A stretch of DNA of 64,000 bases from NCBI GenBank assembly GCA_030272585.1, contig BSYQ01000001.1:3162001-3226000 (forward strand), written 5' to 3'. This document shows positions 22,955 through 35,079 of the stretch, piece after piece. The DNA comes from Bryopsis sp. KO-2023 (Eukaryota > Chlorophyta > Ulvophyceae > Bryopsidales > Bryopsidaceae). Positions within the stretch are counted from its first letter, which is position 1. Every line of letters starts with the position of its first letter. The position numbers and the translations under genes are program-made. The notes beneath the pieces are model-generated. The model saw only the letters and a program-made list of their open reading frames with translations. It did not search any database and was not told where the DNA came from.

Positions 22955-25900
22955 TCAACCGGTTGCTGCTTGGGGAGTGGGCGCCTCTGGAGCATCCTTT
23001 TGAAGCTTCGCAATCAAAAATCGGTCTCCGTAGAGGTTATCCACTCGACTGGTCGATGGCCAGAATTTGGAATCCCTCGTCCAGCCAGCAGGGTAAGCCG
23101 CTCTTTCGCGTGAGTAGGGGAAGTTCCATGTGTCAGACAGCGCTATGTGTGCTGGATGTGGAGCGTTTTTCAAGATGTTGTTCTTCTTGTCTGCTCGGCC
23201 ATCAGCGATTTCCTGAATCTCACCAGCAATCGTGATGAGGGCGTCGCACATGCGGTCCATTTCAGCCTTGCTCTCACTCTCTGTGGGTTCAATCATCAAA
23301 GTACCTATAAACAGGGAAAAAAAAAAGGATCAGGACCTTCACGCTCACTCCAAATTGCAGCGAAAGCATCATTTGTTTGTTGGGGAGGTTCATGGCAGAC
23401 ATAGAGTACAGGGGATACACACACACACACACCTGACACTGGCCAGGACATCGTCGGGGAGTGGAAACCAAAGTCAATGAGCCTCTTGGCGATATCCTCC
23501 GCTTCAATATTCGTGGTGTCCTTGATCGGTCGTAAGTCGATGATGAACTCATGGGCGCATGTTCCGTTCTTCCCCGTGAAAACAATGGGGTAGTGGGAAC
23601 CCAAGCGCTTTGCCATGTAGTTCGCATTCAAAATAGCCAACTTCGATGCCTGCACAGACCACAAGCAATCAACACCCAGCACCACGGAGTCAAAGTTTCA
23701 CTGGTTTCAGAAAAAAAAAACCCACGACTTCCACCCTTCAGCACACGGGTTGTGTTTCGGTCTAGTATTTAGACCAACATTCTTACGTTAGTGAGGCCCT
23801 CTCTTCCCATCATGGAAATGTAAGCATACGAAATTGGCAAGATCAAGGACGATCCGTATGGAGCAGCCGCAACAGTTCCAAATGGCTTCTTCTCCTTGGG
23901 AGCTGGCAGACCCCCGGTCGGCACGACAGGGTGAGAAGGCAAGAAAGGAGCCAAGTGAGCCTTGACACCGATAGGGCCCATTCCTGGACCACCACCTCCG
24001 TGAGGAATGCAGAAAGTCTTGTGAAGATTCAAATGGCACACGTCTGCGCCAATTACTCCAGGAGCTGTCAAACCAACCTGGAGACCGAAAAGAGACAAGC
24101 AGAACAGTCACCACAATGCACAGTGCAGTTGCATGCCTCTCCAGGATTGCAACTGTGAGGAAGTCGGGGTCCTAGGTTTCTGGCACTAAGAAATTAACAC
24201 AGATTGGTCATGGAAATGCAACTCAACTCAGGGCCCAATTATATGCCAATAATCACCTGGGCATTCATGTTTGCACCATCCATGTACACCTGCCCACCAT
24301 TCTCATGAATGATGTTGCAGATTTCATCGACGCCCTCCTCATACACGCCATGAGTGGATGGATAGGTGATCATAAATGCCGCCAAAGTGTCCTTGTGTGC
24401 AACAGCCTTTTGCTTCAGTTCCTCGATATCGACATTTCCCTTGGCATCACTGCCAATCGAAACGATCTTCATTCCAGCCATCTTTGCACTCGCAGGATTC
24501 GTCCCGTGAGCAGATTTTGGAATGATGCATACATCCCTGTGGGTATCTCCTCGGGCCCTAAACACAGCTCAAATATCTCAGCAAGCGAGTCAAGCCAATA
24601 TTCTCTGTTTTCATCAAGCGACATGGCAATCCACCTCCTCCTCAAATTCACTGGAGGCCACAACATGAAACAAAATTCAAATCGAACTGAGCAATACATC
24701 TGCTCCTTGGGGTGCTGGGGATGGAAACTCACTTATGGTACGCCCTGATTGCCATAAGGCCAGCATACTCTCCTGAAGCACCGGCATTAGGCTGCAGGGA
24801 CACCGAATCAAACCCTGTGATGGTGCACAACTGGTCGGCCAAATCCTTGAACATCTCTTGATATCCCTGCACCTGGTCCATCGGCGCATATGGATGAATG
24901 TTTGCAAGCTCATTCCATGTCACTGGCATCATCTCGCTGGATGCATTCAGCTTCATGGTGCAAGATCCCAGAGGAATCATGGAGTGGCACAGTGACAGAT
25001 CCCTGTTTTCCAATTTCTTCAGGTACCTCAGCATCTCATGCTCGGTGTGGTAAGAGTTGAAGATTTTGTGCTCCAGAAACCGGGAGGTTCTTGCAAACTT
25101 GCCGATGTTGGATTCGACAGAGGATGCGATCGATTCGGTGGTGAAGTTGGGGGACTTTCCGCCATTGAGGATTTTGAAAAGGTGGTCGACGTCCGCGATC
25201 GAGGTGGTCTCATCGATAGAGATGGAAATCATAGTGTCGTTGAGCTTTCGGAGGTTCACTCCCTCACTCTCAGCCGCCGCCAGGAGCTGCAAACCCAAGA
25301 CAAGGAAATCATCAATAACATAACAATATAATATGGTTGGTGGTGACCATGCAGTCGTATCAAAATTAAATAAAAAAATCATGGTTGCACTCATAACAAC
25401 CAATAAAAAAAATGAAAGAGGAGAATCGTATGCAATATCAGGACGGTTTCACATACCTTGTTGGCATCACCGACATCCATGCTGACAGTGTCAAAGAACG
25501 GACCAGGGGATACTTTGTGGCCGATTTGTCTGCTTCCCTCGGCAAGGACACCAGCAAATCCATGCACACGGTCTGCGATCTTAGTCAGACCTTCTGGGCC
25601 ATGATAGACAGCATACATCGCAGAAATGTTCGACAAAAGAGCCTACATGCACCCACAACTCTTTCAGCAAGACTCCAAATGCATCAAAACTCCGGAAGCA
25701 AAAAGGTCCCATAAACCATGGCAAACAGTCGCACAATGCATTCTATGGGCTTCAGAAAAAATTACGTATTTTCCATGTTGATGTTGGGGTCTCGTCCTAA
25801 GAAGACCACCCGTTGGTTTGTACCTGGGCAGTGCAAATGTTTGATGTCGCCTTGTCTCTTCTGATATGCTGTTCCCTCGTCTGCAGTGCCATACGGAATG

Positions 25901-28154
25901 CTGGTTCGCCCTGAGCATCCCTACTGATACCGATGATTCTCCCTGGCATCAACCTCTTGTGCTGCTCACTGCAAGCAAAGAACGCCGCATGTGGGCCACC
26001 ATATCCCATGGGCACACCGAATCTCTGTGCAGATCCGATAACCATGTCTGCTCCCCATTCCCCGGGAGGGGCAAGCTTTGTGAGTGCCAACAAATCAGTG
26101 GCAACCACAACCTGACCTCCAGCCTTGTGCACAGCATCCACAACACCCTGGATATTGCCACCACCAGAAGTCCGAAACGTCAGAACAAATGCCTCAGTTT
26201 TTGGTGGGTTTTTTCCTCTCTAACAGTGAATGGCCTCCTATCACGCTTAAGTCTGCTGCTCTGAGGACGCAATTTTTTCAAGTTTTTTCACGTTCAAAGA
26301 AGGAAGAAGAGAAGATTAAAGTTTTTCTGGCACCGGCCAACACTGAGGAATGTTACCTTGTAATCCAGGATGGTTCCGGTGGTGGTTGGGTACTGGATGA
26401 GAACTCCACACACGTCAGGACCCAACTCAAAAGCTGACTCATCTTGGACAAGGACCTCGATTCCGAGCCCATCAGCACGGGTCTCACAGCATGCAATAGT
26501 CTGGGGGTGGCACTTAGACTACAACAACAGATTGAAAAAAAAATCAAGTATGGAAACGATATGAGTTTTCCAAAATAAAAACAATCCTTATTTTGTTAAG
26601 CAGGTAAAAACAAAGAAAAAGTCTGACTCACCGAAACGAGGAACTTTCCCTTCTTGTGCTTGCTGATTGCATACGCCATGCCCATTCCTTCCGCCGCGGC
26701 GGTGGCCTCGTCCAAAAGCGACGAGTTGGCCACTTCCATTCCGGTCATGTCACAGATCATAGTTTGAAAATTCAACAATGATTCCAATCTGGGACAAACA
26801 CCACACACATGCACCTTGAAAACGGTCCAAAATCACTCATTCGTTCACGGCGTCCCTCACTCCCCAGGTACAAAACAGCACCATGAAGTCGAAGAACATG
26901 TCCTTTGGAAAAATCCTGCAAACTGACAGATCATACTATTTTGTGAAGCTTTCAGAGAAGTTCTCGAAGTGGTGGTTTGATTTTTTTTTCTTTTTTTTTT
27001 TGGGGGGGGGATCTTTTTGCTTGGGTAATGAATGGTGTGATGCTCACCTTCCCTGAGCAATCTCCGCTTGGTATGGGGTGTACTGGGTGTACCAGCCAGG
27101 ATTCTCCAACAGGTTCCTCTGAATGACTGGAGGAATGAAAGTGTTGTAGTACCCCATACCAGTGTAAGTTTTGAAAACCTTGTTTTTCATCGCCATATCC
27201 CTGCAAAAATGCCAAACTCAACCTACTTTTCTTTTTATTTTTTAAAAGAGTCCATGCAATATTACTTGACTTTCTTCCCTTTTCCTTTTATATTTTGCTT
27301 TAAGACTGTCTTTTCTTTGCTCCAGAACAATTGTTTGTTTTTTCGACGAAAGTTTCGATGGGAGGTATTTGCTGAGATGGATAACTCTTACTTGAACATG
27401 GAGAGAAATTCGCTCTCTGTGAAACCCTCGTTGTACTTTCCCATGTCCATGTCTTTTCTTCTGATAGCCGTGGGGACGGTAGCGTCAATCAACGCATCCA
27501 TGCTCTTGAACCCGCATACGTCGAGCATTTCACTCGCTTCGGCGTCGGAAATACTGTTATGTCGGGGAGCAAACCTGAAGATCGACAAGAGGACAAAGAA
27601 AACATCCCTCAAAAAGCCCAGGGGATACTGCGGGGACTTCCTTTCTTTAAAAGGTGTGCGTGCGAAAAGTGGTGCAGAATTGCTTAGAGTCGTCATTGGA
27701 TCCCATCTGTTCGTAGGATCTACGGTTGGCGCCCAAAGAAGTTCGGAAGTTAAGACATGCTGGGTGGTCGCGGCGGAAAGAGATTCTTACGTGTCACTCG
27801 GCTTCAAGGTTGCCGTCGAGATCGCTCTCGAGTATCCACCGCTGAGAGGTGACCAAGCTCCTCCCGTCGGCGCACGACCTTCAACCGACGCGAAGTCAAA
27901 GATTTAGATGTTTCGATAAAGCCCACTATGGGAGCGTTTAGCGACAGAAGCTCTCGCGTTCGAACAGTACTTCAAATCATCTCCGCACCTTGGCCGAGGG
28001 GTGCGAGTCCCTGAAACCAGGTCGTGGAGAACTGCTTTCGTAGAGCATTCTGAACGGTTCCGATAGGGGTCGCAGTCTCCACTGCTTGCTGCGCCGACGA
28101 CGCCGTGAATACTCGGTACAATGAGGACAACGCGCGACGTCGAGCGAACACCAT
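22955..28154 (-). CDS. GLDC: Glycine dehydrogenase (decarboxylating), P-protein of the glycine cleavage system
   Basis: At least 13 exons on the reverse strand. The first four start or end at 28154-27989, 27878-27791, 27574-27392 and 27200-about 27050; the last runs from about 23304 to the stop at 22955. The P-protein decarboxylates glycine in mitochondria and passes the aminomethyl group to lipoylated H-protein, as in photorespiration and one-carbon metabolism. The first exon encodes a basic mitochondrial leader, [18 protein letters not shown]. The mature start is recognisable in [15 protein letters not shown]. Other family blocks are [77 protein letters not shown] and [15 protein letters not shown]. 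The PLP-lysine segment [19 protein letters not shown] is intact. Length, about 1000 residues, is normal. Middle exon limits are approximate. Confidence 0.95.
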
Positions 28155-28463
28155 TTTCAAAAAGAATGGAAAGGAACAACACGGTCTGGAGCGCGTTCTG
28201 GAAAGCGAGGGAAACGCGGATCGTTTTATGCAGTTTCTGTTTGCAAGTGGTAGGGAAAACGGGTACGACACCTCCTACGCCATTTGCTGTCTTTTTGGTT
28301 GATGTGTTTTGGTGTCCATTCGACGTCCAGACCGTGCACACGAAGTGCAGACGAATCCAGAGATGACTCATCCAACGCTCAAATAGGGAAAACCAACGTG
28401 GCCCGAAGCGCACCGCAGCGGAACAAAGAAAGGAACCAGGGTAAAAACGAGAACAGGAAAACG
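28155..28463. promoter_or_regulatory. Divergent promoter region between GLDC and BRAP
   Basis: About 309 bp separate the two start codons. The only longer reverse frame upstream of the GLDC ATG begins with GTG and is not needed. No core promoter motif is obvious. Confidence 0.45.
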
Positions 28464-31418
28464 ATGTATTCGTTGGTCGTGGAAGTCCCCGAAACCGGGC
28501 CCACCACGTCAGGGGGGGAACCGTCCCAGAGCGGGGAACTCCCTCCAGACGACCAGGAAAGCAACTCCGTGGAGTTCAGCATGGGTAACCCTCGTGTCGA
28601 GCACATCAACGGCGTCATCCATTTGTATCGAGACGTCGACTCCACCACAGACGACGCACAGGTTTGCTTGCAGCTTGAACTCGCGATTTCCGCTTGGATA
28701 GAAGGGGGACGACAACCAAATCTTGCATGTTTCACAGGCAAAATTATCTCCTTTGCCAAAATTTGATCAATCAACTAAACAATCCTCCCAATTTGAAAAA
28801 CCATAAGTCACTTGAACATTGTAAGCCACCACGAGGGGGGTATCTTCTGTCCAAGGATTATACCCTACACTGATCATATCGAAAACCCCCAAATTCTGGC
28901 ATTCATTCAAAATGTTTGATTTTAAATTTGCATTTCTCGTTATCATTCTGGAGGTCTTTATAATCTGTTTTTTTTTCTTCTTCTTGTTTTTTTTTGTTGC
29001 ATGTTGCCCATAGACGATGACATCATCTCGCGTATGTGTCCTTGCTGTCCCCGCAGATGTGGGAGTTCAAGAATTCTGCCTTTTTTGTGGACCATACCTC
29101 AAGCTGATCAAAGACATGAGGTTCCTGAGAAGAGACAAGGGCAGAAACACAGTATACATGGCTTATCTTCAATTCGAAAAAGTGGAAACGGCAGAAAGTT
29201 TCGTTGCCGACTACAATGGCCAGCCGGTGAGGCAAGCATCACGCAAAAATCCACGAACCCCTTTTCCTTTCACTTTTTCCTTGAATTTCAACCGGTCGAT
29301 ACCCCCCCTTGAATAGTCACCTTATAAATCTGTGGCATAAGGTCCACAGATTGAAGTTTAACCACAAGATTCAGGTCATTCCGCATCTCGATCATTCTGA
29401 TGGGTTTTTTTTTGTGTTTTCTTTTAGTTTTCATCCTTGGAAACAGACGTGGTGTGGAAGCTGGTTTTTGTCCGCGACATCGAGTTTCAGTGTGGGACGC
29501 CACCCCCTAGAGCGGCAGGCACAGAGCTTCCATCCTGCCCTGTTTGTTTGGAGCGCTTGGACCGGGACATCAGCGGCATAATCACTACGGTGTGTGGTTT
29601 GCCTCCACTTCACAGTCATCTTCGTTCATTGTCATAATTTTTTGACTGAAATTCACAACCAATTTCTGTCAGAAGAGGACACAACGGGCTCGGTCGATGA
29701 ACCACCATCTTTTTTCGACCCAATGTCTGGGATTGTCTGTCGATAACGGAATGCAACACGGCTCCGTAGGTGTGCAACCATGTCTTTCACAATGAATGCT
29801 TGGTGAAATGGGGGGATACGTCTTGCCCCGTATGTCGGTACTGCATGCAAAAGCCATCGACCTCCCACTGTAGCAACTGCGACGCGGAAGAAGACCTCTG
29901 GATATGCCTCATATGCGGTCATGTTGGTTGCGGCCGCTACAGAAGCCGCCATGCCTTCGATCACTGGCAAGACACCCAGCATTGCTATGCTCTTGAATTG
30001 AACACGCAGAGGGTGAGTGTGGAAATTCCCAATTGGACACGGTGGCCGAGACAACTTAGCCAACAGGCTATGAGTGCAATGGGAAAAACGGTGTTCATTG
30101 TGCCGTGAAATCAAGTGGTCTTTTGCATGTGGTGGTGGTGGTGCGCTTTTTGAAGCTTTGGAATGAGGGGTTGTTGACCAACTAAGGTAGAGGTGTGTGG
30201 GTTGCTCAGGTGTGGGATTATGCTGGTGATGGCTATGTTCACCGTCTCGTTCGCTCAAAGACCGATGGCAAACTTGTCGAGGTTCCTGCCCCCGGAGGAG
30301 AGAGCTCTGGCAGCTTGGGAAACTCTCGTGCTCAAGATACCGATGGGGGGAAATTCGACAGCGAGAAGGATGAGGCGATCGTTACAAGCAAACTGGACGC
30401 GATTGCGTTCGAGTATAACCACCTCTTGACAGCTCAACTTGAAAGCCAGAGACAATACTTCGAGGTATTTGTTGTTTTTTGTTTGTTTCTTTGTTTTTTT
30501 CCTGGGGGGGGTAGGGGAGTGGAGACCATGACGGAGTGTTGAGTTCATTGCACACCCTGATATCAAATTTTCAGGTTTCCTTTTTTCGAAATGAAGTCTT
30601 TGAGGGACCTGACCTAACTTACGGTCAAGATAACAATGCCAGGTTTGTCAGTCCTGGCCAGTAGATATGATTAGCTTTTGGGTGGGTTCAGGGTCTGCTG
30701 TGTCAAGCGCGAGTGGAGGCTGATTCCAGAATGGCATCCATTTGCGATGCTGCCAAGAGTAGGGCGGATGAAGCCGACATTCAAACTAAAGAGTGCATGA
30801 GAAAATGCAAAGGGGCGACCAAGAAGCTAGCTGAAAGCAATGCCAAGATGGAGAAACTGAGGGAGGAGAAGGAGTTCCTTCGGAGCTTGAACGAAAATCT
30901 GATCGCCAATCAGAAGGAATGGCAGGATAAGTGCAAGAGCAGCGAAGAGAGATTGGCGGCCATGACTGCTGAGAAGGATGCATGCATCAGGGTACGAGTT
31001 TTTGGTTGTGAAGGTGGCTGAAAACCTATCTACACCAGACAGGGGTAACTTTTTTTTCATGAGTTTGTTTTTGTACGCTTGAGTTTGTTTTGATACTCTT
31101 TCGATTTGATCTTCTTCCCCTCCTCCCCCCAAAAAGGAAAAAAGCTGGACAAGATCGTATGGCACTTTTTTAACCAAGACGATTGATTGGTTTTTAGTTC
31201 TTGATTCTTTTTCATTTCGTTTGGCGAAATGTTCATTTTTCATGCGACAGGATCTTGAGGAGCAAGTTCGGGACTTGATGGTGTTCTTGGAAACTCAGCG
31301 GGTGGTCGAGGGCCAAGGGGGTGAGTTGCAAGGGGGTTCCGTCATAAGTGTGGCGGAGCCAGAAACTCCAAATACATCCAGAAGAGGAAGGCGAGGTTCG
31401 CGCGGTAGGAACAGATAG
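28464..31418 (+). CDS. BRAP: BRAP/IMP-like RING E3 ubiquitin ligase (BRCA1-associated protein family), 7 exons, complete
   Basis: Exons: 28464-28661, 29014-29226, 29428-29589, 29770-30012, 30210-30464, 30692-30991 and 31251-31418, all phase 0, giving 512 residues. BRAP proteins bind Ras-GTP and ubiquitin and act as RING E3 ligases. Domain order matches the family: an N-terminal segment VEFSMGNPRVEHINGVIHLY, an RRM-like BRAP2 domain (SRVCVLAVPADV to YMAYLQFEK), a RING finger (CPVCLERL, CNHVFHNECLVKW, CPVCRYC), a UBP-type zinc finger (LWICLICGHVGCGRY, SRHAFDHWQDTQHCY, VWDYAGDGYVHRL) and a long coiled coil (AKSRADEADIQTKECM). The tail is basic and Arg/Gly-rich, as in animal BRAP. All zinc ligands in the RING and UBP fingers are visible. 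Confidence 0.95.
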
Positions 31419-31998
31419 AGAACCGGCCAACCCACCAGGCCTCGATGTACGAGAAGCTTCTTGGAAAGTGCCTGTATTGTATGTATTCTTGATTTGACTG
31501 GATGTGGAGAGTCCTGTTCTCAGTTCTTCTACAATGGGGTCTGGTCCTAAGGAAGTTCCTTGAAATTTCACCCATCATGTAATGAAATCATGGGGGGATC
31601 GCAGTGTGCGTGTTTTACTTGGAGCGGGTGTTTAAAATGGAAGAACTTGTGTAGAGTTGCATAGTGCTCAAATCATGGCATGTTGGTAAAGATTTGTAAC
31701 AGCTTTGTATGTGAAGATGTCCCCCAACTCTCCTTCCATACGACTGATTCCTTTCCACAGCAAGCAGAGCCTGAAAACCAGTCCGAGAAAGCTATCAACT
31801 TTGAGTTTCTACATTCCTTGATCACACACACAGGCAGGAGCCCTGAGACCTCACATAACTAAAACCAGGCAAATGACTGTAAGAAGAACTACCGTGCCAT
31901 AAATGAAATCTGCAGTTTTCCTGAAACTGCACCCCAAAAGCCCAATTCTGTGACCAAAGTACATTTCTTTTTTTCCCCTAAAAATCCCCTCATGCCCC
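31419..31998. other. Spacer between BRAP and element copy B
   Basis: This holds the BRAP 3' UTR and sequence leading to the left TIR of copy B. I see no coding exon. T-rich runs occur at about 31968-32015. Confidence 0.5.
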
Positions 31999-32554
31999 TC
32001 TTCTTTGGGTTTTTTTTTAATATTTCTATGGGGGAAGGGGGGGGGGGTCTTTACAACACCATGTATTTTCGGTGGTTCTTTTTGGCAAGTTTGATTGCGT
32101 TTGACAATTGTAAAACTTTGGTAAAACAATTTGTTTGACGAAATATGTCTGTTCCATCCCAGAGGGTGGATTCTTCCCCCCCCCCCCCCCTCATTGACCG
32201 CGGTGTTGATCCACATGGTCTGTCTTGAAACCCAATTGCCCACAGCGTTTTGTTTTCATTTCACTACAAGAAAAGCTCAACCACCTCTCTGGAAAAAAAA
32301 CCTGCAGAGGTAAAACAGTTGTGTTGAAAATGGTGAGAAACTCTGTTGATGATGCAGAAATAGAGATGGGAAAGATTGTATAATTGATGAGAGTGTGGCA
32401 ATTTGTTTAATCACCAAGCAAAATGCCCTTAGAATAATTTGAGGAACGATGGTCCTGTGGGAAGAGCTGATGGAACACCCTCACCAGCACCTTGTGTTTC
32501 TGAAAGCGGAAGAGCTTCTTAGCGGACACAGATCACCTATATTGATTTTAGCTG
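31999..32554 (+). repeat. Left terminal inverted repeat of copy B (type 2)
   Basis: The reverse complement matches 36658-37291. Shared stretches include CAGCTAAAATCAATATAGG at the inner end, GGTGCTGGTGAGGGTGTTCC, CAGACCATGTGGATC and ACCCAAAGAAG at the outer end. A long C run at 32175-32190 pairs with the G run at about 37102-37115. Confidence 0.85.
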
Positions 32555-32639
32555 CTCTTGAGCTCCCCAGTATCAATCTACACATTTTTCGGATCACCGA
32601 AGTCAAGGAATTGTTGGGCAGGGCAAAAGGTCTAAGTCA

Positions 32640-33800
32640 CATGTAGAAAGATAACTTCCTGTTCACCAACCCAACAAAGCTTATGCATCGACACTTTCAC
32701 TCGAGGCCAGTCAGTCATCCTGCTGTGATACACCATGATCCCAACCATGCAGAAAAACAGTGCTAGTGAGGAAATCTCCTCCATTGATGACCCTCCAGAA
32801 ACAAGGGGTTTGCTCATCCTACTCAATCCAGCCAGTGATCGCCGTTCTGCCCGTGTTTCATCCACAAACTACTGGACAAGTAATGTGGGGTCACTGTGCA
32901 CTGGAAACATCAAATCTGTCTCACCACTGTATCACTACATCTTGAATGCAAATATTGCTCTGACAGGAAGAGCTGAAAAATTAGGTGTATTGATGGAAAA
33001 CGAAGCCAGCGCCATAAGAGTTTTGTGGTTCTCTATGCTGTTGATTTGATCTTGGGTGCTTGATAAAAAAAAAACAGCATGGAGTCGAACCATGTATTTG
33101 TCCCCAATATGAACACTGGCTTGAGGCCAGCAGATGATGTATGCAAGATGACCATCATAAAGTCCACCCTGCCATGTTACAATTGAGCCAGAGAGAATAA
33201 CACTCGGACTGCACATCTCTGTTTTGTGGTAGATAAGAGCATGTTGAGAATTGGACATCACAACTTCAGGAATGCATACTGGCTTTTGAGCTGAGAACAT
33301 ACTGTTTCTGAAGATGATTTTTCCACTTGGATCCTCTGCCACCTTTATAAGTCTCATCAAAGAAAGATGGAGCTTCTATGGGAAAATAATAAAACAGCAC
33401 TTGAAACAGCCAACATTCCAAATGCCGGTTGAAAGAAAACCTCACCTCTGCAAGACATGTTAGCTTTGAATGAGAGAACCGTATTTCATTGAACATGCAC
33501 GGACCTCTGTTGGATGCAGTAACCTCGACCCCTTTGGATGTCGACACATTGAGTCCACAGTCCTTTGAAACAACTCTTCTTTCAATGCCAACTTGATCCT
33601 CCCTGTCATTCAGGAGAATGTTTTGAAAACAGCAAGATGCTTTTCTTGGGAGGACTGTGTAACGAAAGTCGCAGAGCTCTCTTTGGGTACATTTTGATTC
33701 TGATGTTGACTCAGTTGAAAGTGATCGGATATAGGAAGACAATCCATCGATTATCTTTTTGTCCAGATTAAGAACTCCTGCAGTTGCCAAGACATATATT
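32640..33800 (-). CDS. Second cargo gene of the element family, copy B (unknown product, spliced)
   Basis: Reverse-strand open segments are conserved with copies A and C: KKIIDGLSSYIRSLSTES, VSKDCGLNVSTSKGVEVTA, NEIRFSHSKLTCLAE before a GTGAGG donor, PSGKIIFRNSMFSAQKPV, HIGDKYMVRLHA, and a last segment ERRSLAGLSRMSKPL with a hydrophobic SLALFFCMVGIMV stretch. Conservation of these frames while the DNA between them drifts suggests real exons. The predicted product would be beta-rich with a C-terminal membrane segment. No family was recognised. Exon limits are uncertain. Confidence 0.4.
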
Positions 33801-33939
33801 GACTCATCGAATTCGAAGCATTTTGAACCTTGTCAGAAAGTTTGATTTTGAAGAGAGATGTTCAGAGCTTACTTGAATGTCCCCCTTCTCCAGATGTTCT
33901 TGTCAAATATCACTCCTCTTGGAATGCATGCTGCAGAAG

Positions 33940-35079
33940 TCCTTAAAAACCTGGAACGATTGCTCCAATGTAAGTTGAAAAAAGTTGAAAGATCCCCCTG
34001 GTTGAGGAATCTGCTGGCCAGTAACACTGTCCAGAAATACTTGAGAACTTCAAATACACCTGATGACTTGAAGGTGAATCATGCGTTGGTTGATATGCAA
34101 CTTGAAGAATAAATTGGAATTGAAATGCAGGTTGAATAAAACGATGGTTGAAAAAGAAACTTGCAGAATGCTGGTTGAAAAGGACATTTGAAGTATGATG
34201 GTTGAAAAAAAAAGCAATCCTCATCCAGAAAAACCACAGTTGACGGGGTGTCATACTCACACCTCTCTCTCGGCTCCTCAATCCTCCTGCTTGTCCCGCC
34301 TGCCTTTCTCTTGATGTTGCTGAGGTATTCCTCCAAAGCATTTTCTTTTCTTTTTTTTTCTTTTTTTTTCTGTTTTTGCTTTGCTTTGCTTTGCTGTTCT
34401 GTTTTTTTCTTTTCTTTTTTTCTTTCTTCTTTTCTTTCCTTTTTTTTTTCATTTTGATATCTGCATTTTCTTTGACCATTCTCCTTTCCTCCTGCCTTTT
34501 CTTCATCTCCTTGACCTCTTTCAAGATATCCTTCACTTCCCCGTCCCCGCTCTCGCTGTTTTCAGTGGTGTCTTCATTTTCGCTGGCGTTCATCCTTTCT
34601 TGCACCCTCAATTCTGTCCCACCCAGCTCCTTCTTTTCCTTCACCTCTCTCATGATCTTCTTCAAAGTCTTCACCTTCACAGGGGTGTCCACATTTTTCC
34701 TGGGACTGCTCCTGTCCTCACCCACCCCGCTCGTCCCGCTCGTTTTCTTTCTGATGTTGATGAGGTATTCCTCCACAGCATTTTCTTTTCTTTTTTTCTT
34801 TGCTTTGCTGTTCTGTTTTTCTCTTTTCTTTTTTTTCTTTCTTCTTTTCTTTTCTTTTCTTTCCTTTTTTTTCTTTTTGATGTCTGCATTTTCTTTGGAC
34901 ATCCTTCACCAAAGCATCCCCCACTCCAGACAGTTTTTTTCACCCCGTCCTCCACCACCACATCCTCCAGTCCATCCAGATTTTACCTCAGATCCTCTTC
35001 CTCCTCCACCAACTCTCCCTCCACTCAACCCAGATTTCCTTCCACTTCCATATCCTCCTCCACCATCACATCTCCCATT
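33940..35079 (-). other. Lys/Glu-rich tail and TTTTTCAACCA block of copy B
   Basis: Downstream of the coiled-coil stop the same acidic-repeat style continues in another frame (MGDVMVEED, EVEGNLG) and then becomes Lys-rich poly-AAG/GAA tracts. In copy B this continuation has in-frame stops. A run of TTTTTCAACCA-like motifs (about 34090-34230 on the reverse strand) follows. The stretch is either an out-of-frame 3' extension of the coiled-coil gene or its 3' UTR. Confidence 0.45.

Noticed and set aside
27690-27780. 5S rRNA-like words (GGATCCCATC and CGGAAGTTAAG) on the + strand
   Set aside because: They lie inside a GLDC intron, the spacing and the rest of the 5S structure do not fit, and no internal promoter boxes are in place.
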